This document shows, piece after piece, positions 17,196 to 25,019 of a stretch of 64,000 bases of DNA (its first letter is position 1; each line of letters opens with the position of its first letter). The DNA lies in the NCBI RefSeq assembly GCF_024764775.1, contig NZ_JALIGC010000038.1:372001-436000 (forward strand), given 5' to 3'. This DNA comes from Scandinavium manionii (GTDB lineage Bacteria > Pseudomonadota > Gammaproteobacteria > Enterobacterales > Enterobacteriaceae). Position numbers and translations under genes: made by a program. Below the pieces are notes generated by a model, which was not told the DNA's origin, ran no database searches, and saw only the letters and a list, made by a program, of their open reading frames with translations.

Positions 17196-17858
17196 ATGGC
17201 ATTTCGCGATCAACCTTTAGGTGAACTGGCGCTCACAATCCCGCGTGCGTCTGCCCTGTTTCGTCAATACGATATGGATTACTGCTGCGGTGGCAAGCAA
17301 ACCCTGGCCAGGGCTGCGGAACGCAAAGCGCTGGACGTGGCGCTGATCGAAGCAGAGCTGGCAACACTCGCGCTGCAGCCCGTCGAGAAAGAGTGGCGCG
17401 AGGCACCGCTGGCTGAAATTATCGACCACATTCTGGTGCGCTATCACGACCGTCACCGCGAACAGTTGCCAGAGCTGATTTTACAGGCCACTAAAGTGGA
17501 GCGCGTGCATGCGGATAAACCCAACGTGCCAAAAGGCCTGGCGAAATACCTGACCGCCCTGCATCAGGAGCTTTCCAGCCATATGATGAAAGAAGAACAG
17601 ATCCTGTTCCCGATGATCAAACGAGGCATGGGCAGCCAGGCGATGGGGCCCATCAGCGTAATGGAAAGCGAGCATGATGATGCCGGAGAACTGCTGGAAG
17701 TGATTAAACACGTGACTCACAACGTGACGCCACCGCCGGAAGCCTGCACCACCTGGAAGGCGATGTATAACGGCATTAACGAACTGATTGATGATTTGAT
17801 GGAGCACATCAGTCTGGAAAATAATGTGCTTTTCCCGCGGGCGTTAGCAGGGGAATAG
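17196..17858 (+). CDS. ytfE: YtfE (RIC), di-iron protein for repair of iron-sulfur centres
   Basis: 220 residues, same as E. coli YtfE. It is a cytosolic hemerythrin-like di-iron protein that repairs or donates iron to [Fe-S] clusters after nitrosative or oxidative damage. The N-terminal ScdA domain has the cysteine pair C30-C31 (DYCCGGKQ). Histidine and glutamate ligands lie in DHILVRYHDRH, SSHMMKEE, MESEHDDAGE and EHISLENN. The ATG at 17196 with GAGGTAA is preferred over an upstream ATG lying next to the NsrR palindrome. Confidence 0.96.
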   Translation: MAFRDQPLGELALTIPRASALFRQYDMDYCCGGKQTLARAAERKALDVALIEAELATLALQPVEKEWREAPLAEIIDHILVRYHDRHREQLPELILQATKVERVHADKPNVPKGLAKYLTALHQELSSHMMKEEQILFPMIKRGMGSQAMGPISVMESEHDDAGELLEVIKHVTHNVTPPPEACTTWKAMYNGINELIDDLMEHISLENNVLFPRALAGE

Positions 17859-17866
17859 TTCTGTCG

Positions 17867-17894
17867 TTTCCCTCTCCCGGGAAGGAGAGGGAAA
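17867..17894. terminator. bidirectional terminator between ytfE and cycA
   Basis: TTTCCCTCTCC / GGAGAGGGAAA 11-bp stem with a 6-nt loop between two convergent genes. The terminal T/A tracts can serve both strands, although neither run is long. Confidence 0.55.
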
Positions 17895-17900
17895 AAGTCG

Positions 17901-19304
17901 TTACTTCGCCATCCGTTTTTTACCGACGTATATCCAGCCTAAGCCCAGCACCACGAACCATAGCGGCGTAACGATCAGCGCCTGACGGGTATCTTCCTGC
18001 AGCGTCAACAACACCAGCACGAACACAAAGAACGCCATACATACCCAGCACATCATTTTGCCGAGCGGCATTTTGTATTTTGACGCTTCATGCAACTGCG
18101 GACGCTGTTTGCGGTAGACCAGATACGAACACAGAATAATGGTCCACACGAACATAAACAGAATGGCCGACACGGTAGTGATCATCGTGAACGCGGCGAT
18201 TGCGCTTGGATTCACGTACAGCATCACCACCCCGCCCAGCAGGCAGATGCAGGAGAAGGTCAGACCTTTCGCCGGAACTGCGCGCTTAGAGAGCTTGGCA
18301 AACGCTTTTGGCGCTACGCCGTCTTGCGCCAGCCCAAACAGCATACGGCTGGTCGAGAATACGCCGCTGTTCGCGGACGATGCCGCAGAGGTCAGCACCA
18401 CGAAATTGATGATGCTCGCCGCCGCTGGCAGGCCAACCAGTACGAACAATTCAACAAACGGGCTCTTATCCGGTACTACGGAACCCCATGGTGTGACGGA
18501 CATAATCACCACCAACGCGAACACGTAGAACATGATGATACGGATGGGAATCGAGTTGATCGCACGCGGCAGGGATTTCTCCGGGTCTTTCGTTTCGGCA
18601 GCCGTGGTGCCCACCAGCTCAATACCGACGAAGGCAAACACCGCTATCTGGAACCCGGCGAAAAAGCCGCTAATCCCTTTCGGGAACCAGCCGCCATCAT
18701 TCCACAGGTGGTCGAATGAAGCCTGTACACCGCTTGGGGAGGTGAAGTGCGTCATCACCATGACCAGACCGACAATCACCAGCCCGACGATGGCAACGAT
18801 TTTGATCATCGCGAACCAGAACTCCATCTCGCCGAACATTTTCACGGTGGCGAGATTCAGGCCCAGCAGCAGAAGGATAACCGCCAGTGACGCGACCCAG
18901 TCTGACAATCCGGGGAACCAGAATTGCGCATAGGAGGTAATCGCGACGACATCAGCCATTCCGGTCACCACCCAGCAGAACCAGTAAGTCCAGCCGGTGA
19001 AGTATCCCGCCCACGGTCCGAGCAGATCGGCAGCGAAATCGCTAAAGGACTTGTATTCGAGATTCGACAGCAGCAACTCACCCATTGCGCGCATGACGAA
19101 GAAGAGCATGAAGCCGATAATCATATAAACGAAGATTATCGACGGCCCGGCCAGACTGATGGTTTTACCCGATCCCATAAACAGCCCGGTGCCGATGGCG
19201 CCGCCGATAGCGATAAGCTGAATGTGCCGGTTGGAGAGATTGCGCCGTAGCGACTGTTCGGTCGATGCCTCTTCGTCGGCAGCGACTTTTATCTGATCTA
19301 CCAT
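17901..19304 (-). CDS. cycA: D-serine/D-alanine/glycine:H+ symporter CycA
   Basis: 467 residues (E. coli 470), nearly identical to E. coli CycA. An amino acid-polyamine-organocation permease with 12 membrane segments and the signature IGGAIGTGLFMGSG at residues about 33-46. It imports glycine, D-serine, D-alanine and D-cycloserine across the inner membrane. The mRNA leader holds a CA-rich GcvB target just upstream of the start. Confidence 0.96.
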   Translation of the reverse strand: MVDQIKVAADEEASTEQSLRRNLSNRHIQLIAIGGAIGTGLFMGSGKTISLAGPSIIFVYMIIGFMLFFVMRAMGELLLSNLEYKSFSDFAADLLGPWAGYFTGWTYWFCWVVTGMADVVAITSYAQFWFPGLSDWVASLAVILLLLGLNLATVKMFGEMEFWFAMIKIVAIVGLVIVGLVMVMTHFTSPSGVQASFDHLWNDGGWFPKGISGFFAGFQIAVFAFVGIELVGTTAAETKDPEKSLPRAINSIPIRIIMFYVFALVVIMSVTPWGSVVPDKSPFVELFVLVGLPAAASIINFVVLTSAASSANSGVFSTSRMLFGLAQDGVAPKAFAKLSKRAVPAKGLTFSCICLLGGVVMLYVNPSAIAAFTMITTVSAILFMFVWTIILCSYLVYRKQRPQLHEASKYKMPLGKMMCWVCMAFFVFVLVLLTLQEDTRQALIVTPLWFVVLGLGWIYVGKKRMAK

Positions 19305-19314
19305 GTGATTTCTT

Positions 19315-19340
19315 CCTGTTGTTCCTGTTGTGTTGTGCTG
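19315..19340 (-). promoter_or_regulatory. GcvB small-RNA target in the cycA 5' UTR
   Basis: The cycA leader reads CAGCACAACACAACAGGAAC on the reverse strand, containing CACAACAC, the CA-rich target motif of the GcvB R1 seed. cycA is an established GcvB target in E. coli. The gcvB gene itself is not in the window. Confidence 0.6.
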
Positions 19341-19578
19341 GCTCTGCGGCCATTGAATACATCTGTCGATGTTTCAGTTTTAAGACGGATCGATAGTAGG
19401 AAAGAATCGGCGGGTTGAATACTAAGAAATGAATATAATGTTAATAAGATGTTTGAAGTGAGTGTTATATCACTCTACTTACGCGAAACATCTCACAAAA
19501 ACACACTAACCTCACGACAATGCAAGATTAAATGCTAAAAAAAAATTCAAAACAAAGGGTTTTACACTACTTTTTAAC

Positions 19579-19604
19579 ATCCTCTCCCGCGAACGGGAGA
19601 GGAT
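19579..19604 (-). terminator. fklB terminator
   Basis: ATCCTCTCCCG / CGGGAGAGGAT 11-bp stem with a 4-nt loop. On the reverse strand it is followed by GTTAAAAAG. It starts 9 bp after the fklB stop codon. Confidence 0.55.
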
Positions 19605-19612
19605 CAGCTGAC

Positions 19613-20233
19613 TTACAGGATTTCGAGCAGTTCTACTTCGAAAACCAGAGTGCTGAATGGTGGGATGGACGCGCCAGCGCCACGCTCACCGTAAGCAAGG
19701 TTTTGCGGGATAGTCAGTTCCCATTTGGAGCCAACTGGCATCAGGGTCAGGGCTTCGATCCAGCCTGGGATCACGCCGTTAACCGGGAATTCCGCAGGTT
19801 CGCCGCGTGCGACGGAACTGTCAAACACGGAGCCGTCAATCAGTTTGCCGGTGTAGTGAACGCGTACGCGGTCGGTACGTGCAGGGATTGCGCCTTCGCC
19901 CTGATTGAGAACGCGGAACTGCAGGCCGGATTCGGTGCTGCTCACGCCGTCTTTCTCACGGTTTTCTTCCAGGTATTTCACGCCTTCTTCAGCCATGGCT
20001 TCGAATTGTTCGCGACGCACTGCATCAGCACGTTCGTGAATTTCACGCAGCGCACGGTGAACCACATCCACTGGAACCTGCGGCTGTTTGCCTTCCAGCG
20101 CATCAGCAATACCAGCAACGAGTGCTTCTGGCAGCAGGCCCTGCAGCCCGGATTCGCTAAGCTGTTGTCCTACCTGGAGGCCGATTCCGTAACTAGCCTG
20201 GGCTTCAATGGTGTCAAAAGTCGGGGTTGCCAT
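19613..20233 (-). CDS. fklB: FKBP-type peptidyl-prolyl cis-trans isomerase FklB (FKBP22)
   Basis: 206 residues, same as E. coli FklB. An N-terminal dimerisation helix region (about 1-100) precedes the FKBP domain (about 115-206; RVHYTGKLIDGSVFDSS and IPGWIEALTLMPVGSKW). Catalyses proline isomerisation in the cytosol. The ATG at 20233 follows GGAAAG and gives the family N-terminus MATPTFDTIEAQASYG; the open frame upstream is not conserved. Divergent from ytfB. Confidence 0.95.
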   Translation of the reverse strand: MATPTFDTIEAQASYGIGLQVGQQLSESGLQGLLPEALVAGIADALEGKQPQVPVDVVHRALREIHERADAVRREQFEAMAEEGVKYLEENREKDGVSSTESGLQFRVLNQGEGAIPARTDRVRVHYTGKLIDGSVFDSSVARGEPAEFPVNGVIPGWIEALTLMPVGSKWELTIPQNLAYGERGAGASIPPFSTLVFEVELLEIL

Positions 20234-20365
20234 GGTCTTTCCTTTCATCGGATGAAAATCAGCGGGCAGCATAACAGCCAGGCCGCATCGGGTAAAACTT
20301 TGTCTCGGCAGAATTATGTATATACTGAGGGACAAAACAGGGAAACGCGGAGCAGGAGGTGACCC

Positions 20366-21061
20366 ATGCCCGGGCGATTCGCACTACAACCTACGTTGTT
20401 AAAAATCTGGCATGCACCGGATAATTTCACACTGATGGACCCGCTGCCACCGCTGCACCGTCGCGGTATTATTGCGGGTTTTCTGCTGGTCATCATCGGC
20501 TTTCTGCTTCCCTCTGATGATAATGCGCCTGTCCAACAGCCGGTGAGCCGGAATGCGCAGCTCGACATCCAGTCGCAGTCTCAGCCGCAACAGGGGAATC
20601 TACAGCAGCCGCTGCCACCGCTGGTTTCCGCGCCACCGGTAAACGATCCAGGCCAGGCTGCGCCTGCTGCGCCGGAAGTGGTTCAGGAAGAACAGCCTGA
20701 CGAGCAGCCGCAGACGGTGCAATCACAGCCACAATCTGAGCCTCAGGCGCAAACCGCACCTGTGCAGACGCAATCGCAGTCCGCTCCAGGCATCGAGCAG
20801 CAATGGCGCAGCTATCGCGTAGAGTCAGGCAAAACCCTGGCACAGCTGTTCCGCGACCATAATCTGCCGCCGACCGATGTCTACGCGATGTCAAAAGTGG
20901 AAGGCGCCGGAAAGCCGTTAAGTTCACTGCAGGCCGGGCAAATGGTTCAGGTTCGCCAGAATGCTAACGGCGTGGTGACAGGGCTCGCCATCGATAGCGG
21001 CGGCGGACAGCAGGTGCTGTTTACCCGTCAATCTGACGGCAGCTATATCCGCGTTCGCTAA
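20366..21061 (+). CDS. ytfB: YtfB, OapA-domain cell-division/adhesion protein
   Basis: 231 residues (E. coli 212). A short cytoplasmic N-terminus, one membrane segment at about 34-49 (GIIAGFLLVIIGFLLP), a long Gln/Pro-rich linker (about 52-150) and a C-terminal OapA/LysM-like domain (about 154-231; WRSYRVESGKTLAQLFRDHNLPPTDVYAM). E. coli YtfB localises to the division site and binds glycans. The extra length is all in the low-complexity linker. A strong AGGAGGTGA ribosome-binding site precedes the ATG. Confidence 0.92.
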   Translation: MPGRFALQPTLLKIWHAPDNFTLMDPLPPLHRRGIIAGFLLVIIGFLLPSDDNAPVQQPVSRNAQLDIQSQSQPQQGNLQQPLPPLVSAPPVNDPGQAAPAAPEVVQEEQPDEQPQTVQSQPQSEPQAQTAPVQTQSQSAPGIEQQWRSYRVESGKTLAQLFRDHNLPPTDVYAMSKVEGAGKPLSSLQAGQMVQVRQNANGVVTGLAIDSGGGQQVLFTRQSDGSYIRVR

Positions 21062-21068
21062 CGCTTTT

Positions 21069-21094
21069 GCCCGGTAACGCAGCGCTTACCGGGC
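21069..21094. terminator. REP-like palindrome/terminator between ytfB and the EamA permease gene
   Basis: GCCCGGTAA / TTACCGGGC 9-bp stem between two convergent genes. It resembles REP palindromes and lacks a long T run, so termination is uncertain. Confidence 0.5.
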
Positions 21095-21099
21095 CAGTT

Positions 21100-22029
21100 T
21101 CACCCTTTCTGCTTGTTCACCCACCGGATCCCCGTACACACCAACACCAGCGCCAGCGCGTATTTCCATTCCATAATGTTCTCGCCGAGGAAAATGCCTG
21201 ACAGCACCGTGCCCGCCACCGGAATAACGAAATTGAACGGCGCAATCATGCTGACACGGTTGTACTTCAGCAGCGTGCTCCACAGCGCAAACGCCACCGA
21301 TGAGAGCAAGGTCAGATAGCCCAGCACCGCCACGGATTCAACGCCGTGAAACGTCAGCGTGCCACCGGACAGATATCCGCCCACCACCAGCGCCAACCCG
21401 CCGATAGCCAACTGCCAGCCGGTCATCACCGTCGGGTCGACAGTCTGCGAAATGCGCTTCCCGTACAGCGTTGCCGCGGAAAGAATGAATGCAGCCAGAA
21501 CCACAAAACCGTCACCGCGCCAGACGAAGCTGAAATCGGTCAGTGAATGGCTGAAGTTCACCAACATCACTCCGGCAAACCCGAGGATACAGCCCAGGGT
21601 TTTGTTATAGCTCAGTTTGTCGTTCTGATAGATAAAGTGCGCCAATAGTACGCTAAAGAACGTGCCCGTGGCGTTCATGATTGAGCCTTTCACCCCCGTG
21701 GTGAACGACAGGCCGATATAGAAAATGGCGTACTGAATCGAGGTTTGGGTCAGACCCAGGATCGTAAGCTGGCCGAACTGCCGGGCGTTCAGTCGGGCAA
21801 TGGGTTTACGCTGCGCCAGCGCGAACAGCAGCAGTAGCAAACCTGCGAAGAGGAAACGGTAGCCTGCAAAGATGATTTTTGAAGGGATGTCGTCGGTGGC
21901 TATCTGAAAGATTTCATAGCCATTTTTGATAGCGGGGTAAGAGCTCCCCCACAACAAACAGCATAGCGTTGCCCCGGCGTAGACCACGTTTTTACGGGTA
22001 AAGAGTGGAGCGGGTGTAACCATTTCCAT
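21100..22029 (-). CDS. EamA/DMT-family permease
   Basis: 309 residues with about ten membrane segments in two EamA repeats (LLWGSSYPAIKNGYEI; LSAATLYGKRISQ). The ATG at 22029 has an AGGTG site 7 bp upstream and is preferred to a GTG 9 bp further up. It occupies the place of E. coli yjfZ-ytfA between rplI and ytfB. It is not orthologous to ytfF at 16.1 kb. Substrate unknown. Confidence 0.85.
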   Translation of the reverse strand: MEMVTPAPLFTRKNVVYAGATLCCLLWGSSYPAIKNGYEIFQIATDDIPSKIIFAGYRFLFAGLLLLLFALAQRKPIARLNARQFGQLTILGLTQTSIQYAIFYIGLSFTTGVKGSIMNATGTFFSVLLAHFIYQNDKLSYNKTLGCILGFAGVMLVNFSHSLTDFSFVWRGDGFVVLAAFILSAATLYGKRISQTVDPTVMTGWQLAIGGLALVVGGYLSGGTLTFHGVESVAVLGYLTLLSSVAFALWSTLLKYNRVSMIAPFNFVIPVAGTVLSGIFLGENIMEWKYALALVLVCTGIRWVNKQKG

Positions 22030-22120
22030 TAACAACACCTGAATTAAAATAGCGTTTTAATTCATTATCCGGAAATGTGTAGGGAATATCTACAGTGGCG
22101 AGAATTGAGCAAATGCAGAA

Positions 22121-22150
22121 AAGCAAAACGCCGGCACAAGGCCGGCGTTT
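22121..22150 (-). terminator. terminator of the rpsF-priB-rpsR-rplI operon
   Basis: On the reverse strand AACGCCGGC / GCCGGCGTT form a 9-bp stem with a 5-nt loop, followed by TTGCTTTT. It lies 25 bp after the rplI stop. Confidence 0.8.
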
Positions 22151-22174
22151 CATCGTTGTTACAGAGTAATCAAA

Positions 22175-22624
22175 TTACGCTGAAACTACGTTTACTACCA
22201 GTTTAGCGAACACTTCGCTGTGAACCTGGAAGTCCACTTCGTGCTCACCAGTGGTACGCAGAACGCCGTTCGGCATGCGAACTTCGCTCTTAGCAACAGC
22301 CACGCCAGCAGCAGTAACTGCATCAGCGATGTCGCGAGTACCGATAGAACCGAACAGTTTACCTTCGTCGCCTGCTTTAGACGCGATGGTAACGGTGCCC
22401 AGTGCGTTGATTTTCTCAGCGCGAGCTTCAGCAGCAGACTGAACGTCAGCCAGTTTGGCTTCCAGTTCAGCACGGCGTGCTTCGAAGAATTCAACGTTTT
22501 TCTTGGTAGCTGGAACAGCTTTACCCTGTGGAACCAGGAAGTTACGAGCGTAGCCCGCTTTAACGTTTACCTGATCACCCAGGCTGCCCAGGTTTGCTAC
22601 TTTATCAAGCAGAATAACTTGCAT
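22175..22624 (-). CDS. rplI: 50S ribosomal protein L9
   Basis: 149 residues, the E. coli length. The N-terminal RNA-binding domain begins MQVILLDKVANLGSLGDQV; a long connecting helix and C-terminal domain follow. Binds 23S rRNA domain V near the L1 stalk. Last gene of the operon, with a terminator downstream. Confidence 0.98.
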   Translation of the reverse strand: MQVILLDKVANLGSLGDQVNVKAGYARNFLVPQGKAVPATKKNVEFFEARRAELEAKLADVQSAAEARAEKINALGTVTIASKAGDEGKLFGSIGTRDIADAVTAAGVAVAKSEVRMPNGVLRTTGEHEVDFQVHSEVFAKLVVNVVSA

Positions 22625-22665
22625 TACCTTATCCTCTCAAAGTCGTGTTAATGGACTGTGGCCGA

Positions 22666-22893
22666 TTACTGATGACGATCAGTGTACGGCAGCAGGGACA
22701 GGTAGCGAGCGCGCTTGATGCAACGAGCGAGCTGACGCTGGTATTTTGCACGAGTACCGGTGATACGGCTCGGGACAATTTTACCGCTTTCGGTAATGTA
22801 GTTTTTCAGCGTAGCGATGTCTTTGTAATCAATCTCTACAACGCCTTCCGCGGTGAAACGGCAGAACTTGCGACGACGGAAATAACGTGCCAT
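22666..22893 (-). CDS. rpsR: 30S ribosomal protein S18
   Basis: 75 residues ([17 protein letters not shown]...), essentially identical to E. coli S18. It forms a heterodimer with S6 on the 30S platform, and that complex also binds the operon's own leader RNA. It starts 4 bp after the priB stop and ends 41 bp before rplI. Confidence 0.98.
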
Positions 22894-22897
22894 TTGG

Positions 22898-23212
22898 CTA
22901 GTCTCCAGAATCTATCAATTCAATCTGCTCGGCATGCAACACCATTTTGCTCAGACCATTTCGTGCCTTGTGGCAACTGATAAAGCCCTGAACGGTGATT
23001 TGCGTGCCGACCGTTATACTGTGAGTAATGGCCTGGTTCTCGTGTCCGCTAATAATAACGGGCATTTGACACCATGCCTGCCGGTGAAAACCGGCTTCCT
23101 CCTGCATAGATCGGTGCTCAAGCACGAACTGGCAGTGAGGAATTCCTGAGGGGCTAACCTTTCTAAGTGGCGCCCTGCACACTGTGCCGGACAACGCCAG
23201 ACGGTTGGCCAT
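22898..23212 (-). CDS. priB: primosomal replication protein N (PriB)
   Basis: 104 residues, an OB-fold single-strand DNA-binding dimer that links PriA and DnaT in replication restart. The sequence ([35 protein letters not shown]) matches E. coli PriB. It sits between rpsF (6-bp gap) and rpsR, the conserved enterobacterial arrangement that ties a replication gene to ribosomal expression. Confidence 0.97.
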
Positions 23213-23218
23213 CAGCGA

Positions 23219-23614
23219 TTACTCTTCAGAATCCCCAGCTTCAGCATCATCTGTGGTTTCATTTGCGAAATCATCGCGACGCTCACGGCGCTCGTCTTTC
23301 GCTTTTACCATCGGAGATGCTTCAGTCTCAGCGTGTTTAGTACGCATAACCATGCTGCGGATAACGGCATCGTTGAAGCGGAAGTTTGTTTCCAGCTCAT
23401 CGATAACTTCCTGCGGCGCTTCAACGTTCAGCAGAACGTAGTGAGCTTTGTGCAGTTTGTTGATCGGGTAAGCCAGCTGACGGCGGCCCCAGTCTTCCAG
23501 ACGGTGGATCGTACCTTCTGCTGCAGTGATTGCACCAGTGTAACGCTCGATCATACCCGGAACCTGTTCGCTCTGGTCAGGATGGACCATAAAAACGATT
23601 TCGTAATGACGCAT
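23219..23614 (-). CDS. rpsF: 30S ribosomal protein S6
   Basis: 131 residues (MRHYEIVFMVHPDQSEQVPGM...), with the acidic C-terminal tail (about 110-131) that RimK extends with glutamates in E. coli. First gene of the operon. The strong TAAGGAG ribosome-binding site lies downstream of the S6:S18 leader structure, which provides autoregulation. Confidence 0.98.
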   Translation of the reverse strand: MRHYEIVFMVHPDQSEQVPGMIERYTGAITAAEGTIHRLEDWGRRQLAYPINKLHKAHYVLLNVEAPQEVIDELETNFRFNDAVIRSMVMRTKHAETEASPMVKAKDERRERRDDFANETTDDAEAGDSEE

Positions 23615-23640
23615 CGAATTGCTCCTTACGGATTATTCAG

Positions 23641-23673
23641 CCTCCTGTCTGGGTCAGCCGCGGCCCATGGAGG
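23641..23673 (-). promoter_or_regulatory. S6:S18 ribosomal-protein leader element
   Basis: The rpsF leader forms an outer stem CCTCC/GGAGG and an inner stem TGGG/CCCA closing a loop that begins with CCG. This arrangement with the CCG loop is the known S6:S18-binding leader motif, which imitates the 16S rRNA site and represses translation of the operon. It ends 27 bp upstream of the rpsF start. Confidence 0.7.
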
Positions 23674-23714
23674 CAAGGAACGTGGTTAAAGGGCGGCTGA
23701 AAAATTGACGCGTA

Positions 23715-23743
23715 ATCATACTTGCAGGCCCTGAATAACTCAA
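23715..23743 (-). promoter_or_regulatory. sigma-70 promoter of the rpsF operon
   Basis: On the reverse strand TTGAGT is followed after exactly 17 bp by TATGAT. It lies about 40 bp upstream of the S6:S18 leader structure. Confidence 0.7.
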
Positions 23744-23953
23744 GGTGATTGCGCAAATAATTCGCACGAAGCGCAAAGAGGAAGAAAGTCAGTGGCTTAA
23801 AATCAACCAACATCGAATGCGCCATTTTTTTGAACAACTGCATCAGAAATGGTCACTATTTAATCAACCCGGAGGGATTACACTTAAATCATACCAGGAC
23901 CGAAGCCACGAGGAGACTTCACCGTAACGCGCAGGCTGTATGGAGTCACTATC

Positions 23954-24229
23954 ATGAAAAACATCGCAATCGCCGTAATGGCTGCAGTTTTGCTCAGTGC
24001 AAACGCGATGGCAGCCATCAAGATAGACGGCCGACAGGCCAGAAATATGGACGATGTGCAGAGCTTAGGCGTCATTTATATTAATCATAACATCGCCACC
24101 GAAAGTGAAGCAGATCAAGCCTTGAGTGAAGAGAGTGACGCCCGTGGCGCCAAATACTATCACCCAATCCTTATCCATGAACCCGGCAGCAATGGCCTTA
24201 TTCACGCCAGTGCTGACGTTTACCGCTAG
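23954..24229 (+). CDS. yjfY: YjfY, DUF1471 (YhcN/BhsA-type) small periplasmic protein
   Basis: 91 residues, same as E. coli YjfY. Signal peptide MKNIAIAVMAAVLLSANAMA, then a DUF1471 domain (NMDDVQSLGVIYINHNIATESEADQAL...YHPILIHEPGSNG). Members of this family respond to stress and affect biofilm formation; YjfY itself is uncharacterised. A GGAG lies 10 bp before the ATG. It is divergent from rpsF and converges on ulaF. Confidence 0.9.
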   Translation: MKNIAIAVMAAVLLSANAMAAIKIDGRQARNMDDVQSLGVIYINHNIATESEADQALSEESDARGAKYYHPILIHEPGSNGLIHASADVYR

Positions 24230-24271
24230 CACCAGGAAAACCACAGAGCGTATTTGCCCTGACTCAATGCT

Positions 24272-24297
24272 GCCCCCGCTTTTCGGGGGCTTTTTTT
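24272..24297 (+). terminator. yjfY terminator
   Basis: GCCCCCG / CGGGGGC 7-bp stem, 5-nt loop and a run of seven T. It lies 43 bp after the yjfY stop and 21 bp before the ulaF stop. Confidence 0.85.
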
Positions 24298-24317
24298 GTA
24301 CGGCAGGTACTGAAAAC

Positions 24318-25019
24318 TTACTTCTGGCCAGTCTCTTTTTGCCCATAGTAGGCGTTCGGCCCATGCTTGCGATTGAAATGTTTCTCCATCAACCAGCCAT
24401 CGATAGGCTTGAGCTGTGGATTAATCCCCTGCGCCAGCCACGCCATTTTCGCGACTTCTTCCATGACTACCGCATTATGGACCGCTTCTTCTGCATCTTT
24501 GCCCCACGCAAAAGGGCCATGCTGCCAGACGACTACGCCAGGCGTATGCAAAGGTGGGGCTTCACCGAGTGTTTCGATAATCACCTTGCCGGTGTTGAGC
24601 TCGTAATCCCCCTGCACTTCCGGCTCACTTAACGGGCGAGTGCAGGGAATATCGCCAAAGAAGTAATCCGCATGCGTTGTGCCCAATGCCGGGATAGAAA
24701 AGCCTGCCTGCGCCCACGCAGTAGCATGCGTTGAGTGTGTATGCACCACGCCGCCGATGTCGGGATACTGACGGTACAGCGCCAGATGTGTGGCAGTATC
24801 AGAGGAGGGACGATAGCGGCCTGTCAGCACATTGCCCTGGAAGTCGACAACGACGATGTCATCGGCAGTCATGGCTTCATATGCCACGCCGCTCGGCTTA
24901 ATGGCTACCCATCCGTGTTTGCGATCAATGGCGCTGACGTTTCCCCAGGTAAATGTCACCAGACCAAACTGCGGTAAAGCCATGTTAGCGGCGAAAACCT
25001 GCTGCTTAAGCTGTTCCAT
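24318..25019 (-). CDS. ulaF: L-ribulose-5-phosphate 4-epimerase UlaF
   Basis: Converts L-ribulose 5-phosphate to D-xylulose 5-phosphate, the last step of the anaerobic L-ascorbate pathway. 233 residues (E. coli 228), class II aldolase/epimerase fold with the zinc-binding VHTHSTHATAW near residue 95 and the later histidine in YQHGP-like WQHGPFAWG. The ATG shares one base with the ulaE stop (TGATG), indicating coupling. Confidence 0.96.
   Translation of the reverse strand: MEQLKQQVFAANMALPQFGLVTFTWGNVSAIDRKHGWVAIKPSGVAYEAMTADDIVVVDFQGNVLTGRYRPSSDTATHLALYRQYPDIGGVVHTHSTHATAWAQAGFSIPALGTTHADYFFGDIPCTRPLSEPEVQGDYELNTGKVIIETLGEAPPLHTPGVVVWQHGPFAWGKDAEEAVHNAVVMEEVAKMAWLAQGINPQLKPIDGWLMEKHFNRKHGPNAYYGQKETGQK

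Larger units (their letters stand above)
19305..19612. other. cycA leader/promoter region and fklB 3' region
   Basis: 308 bp without a gene. It contains the GcvB target (19315-19340), an AT-rich stretch at about 19425-19450 likely holding the cycA promoter, an imperfect palindrome at about 19457-19481 (AGTGAGTG...CACTCTACT) and the fklB terminator at 19579-19604. Confidence 0.6.

Noticed and set aside
19532..20362. 276-codon open frame on the forward strand
   Set aside because: Antisense to fklB and its terminator; composition (many Phe, His, Cys) is that of a shadow frame.
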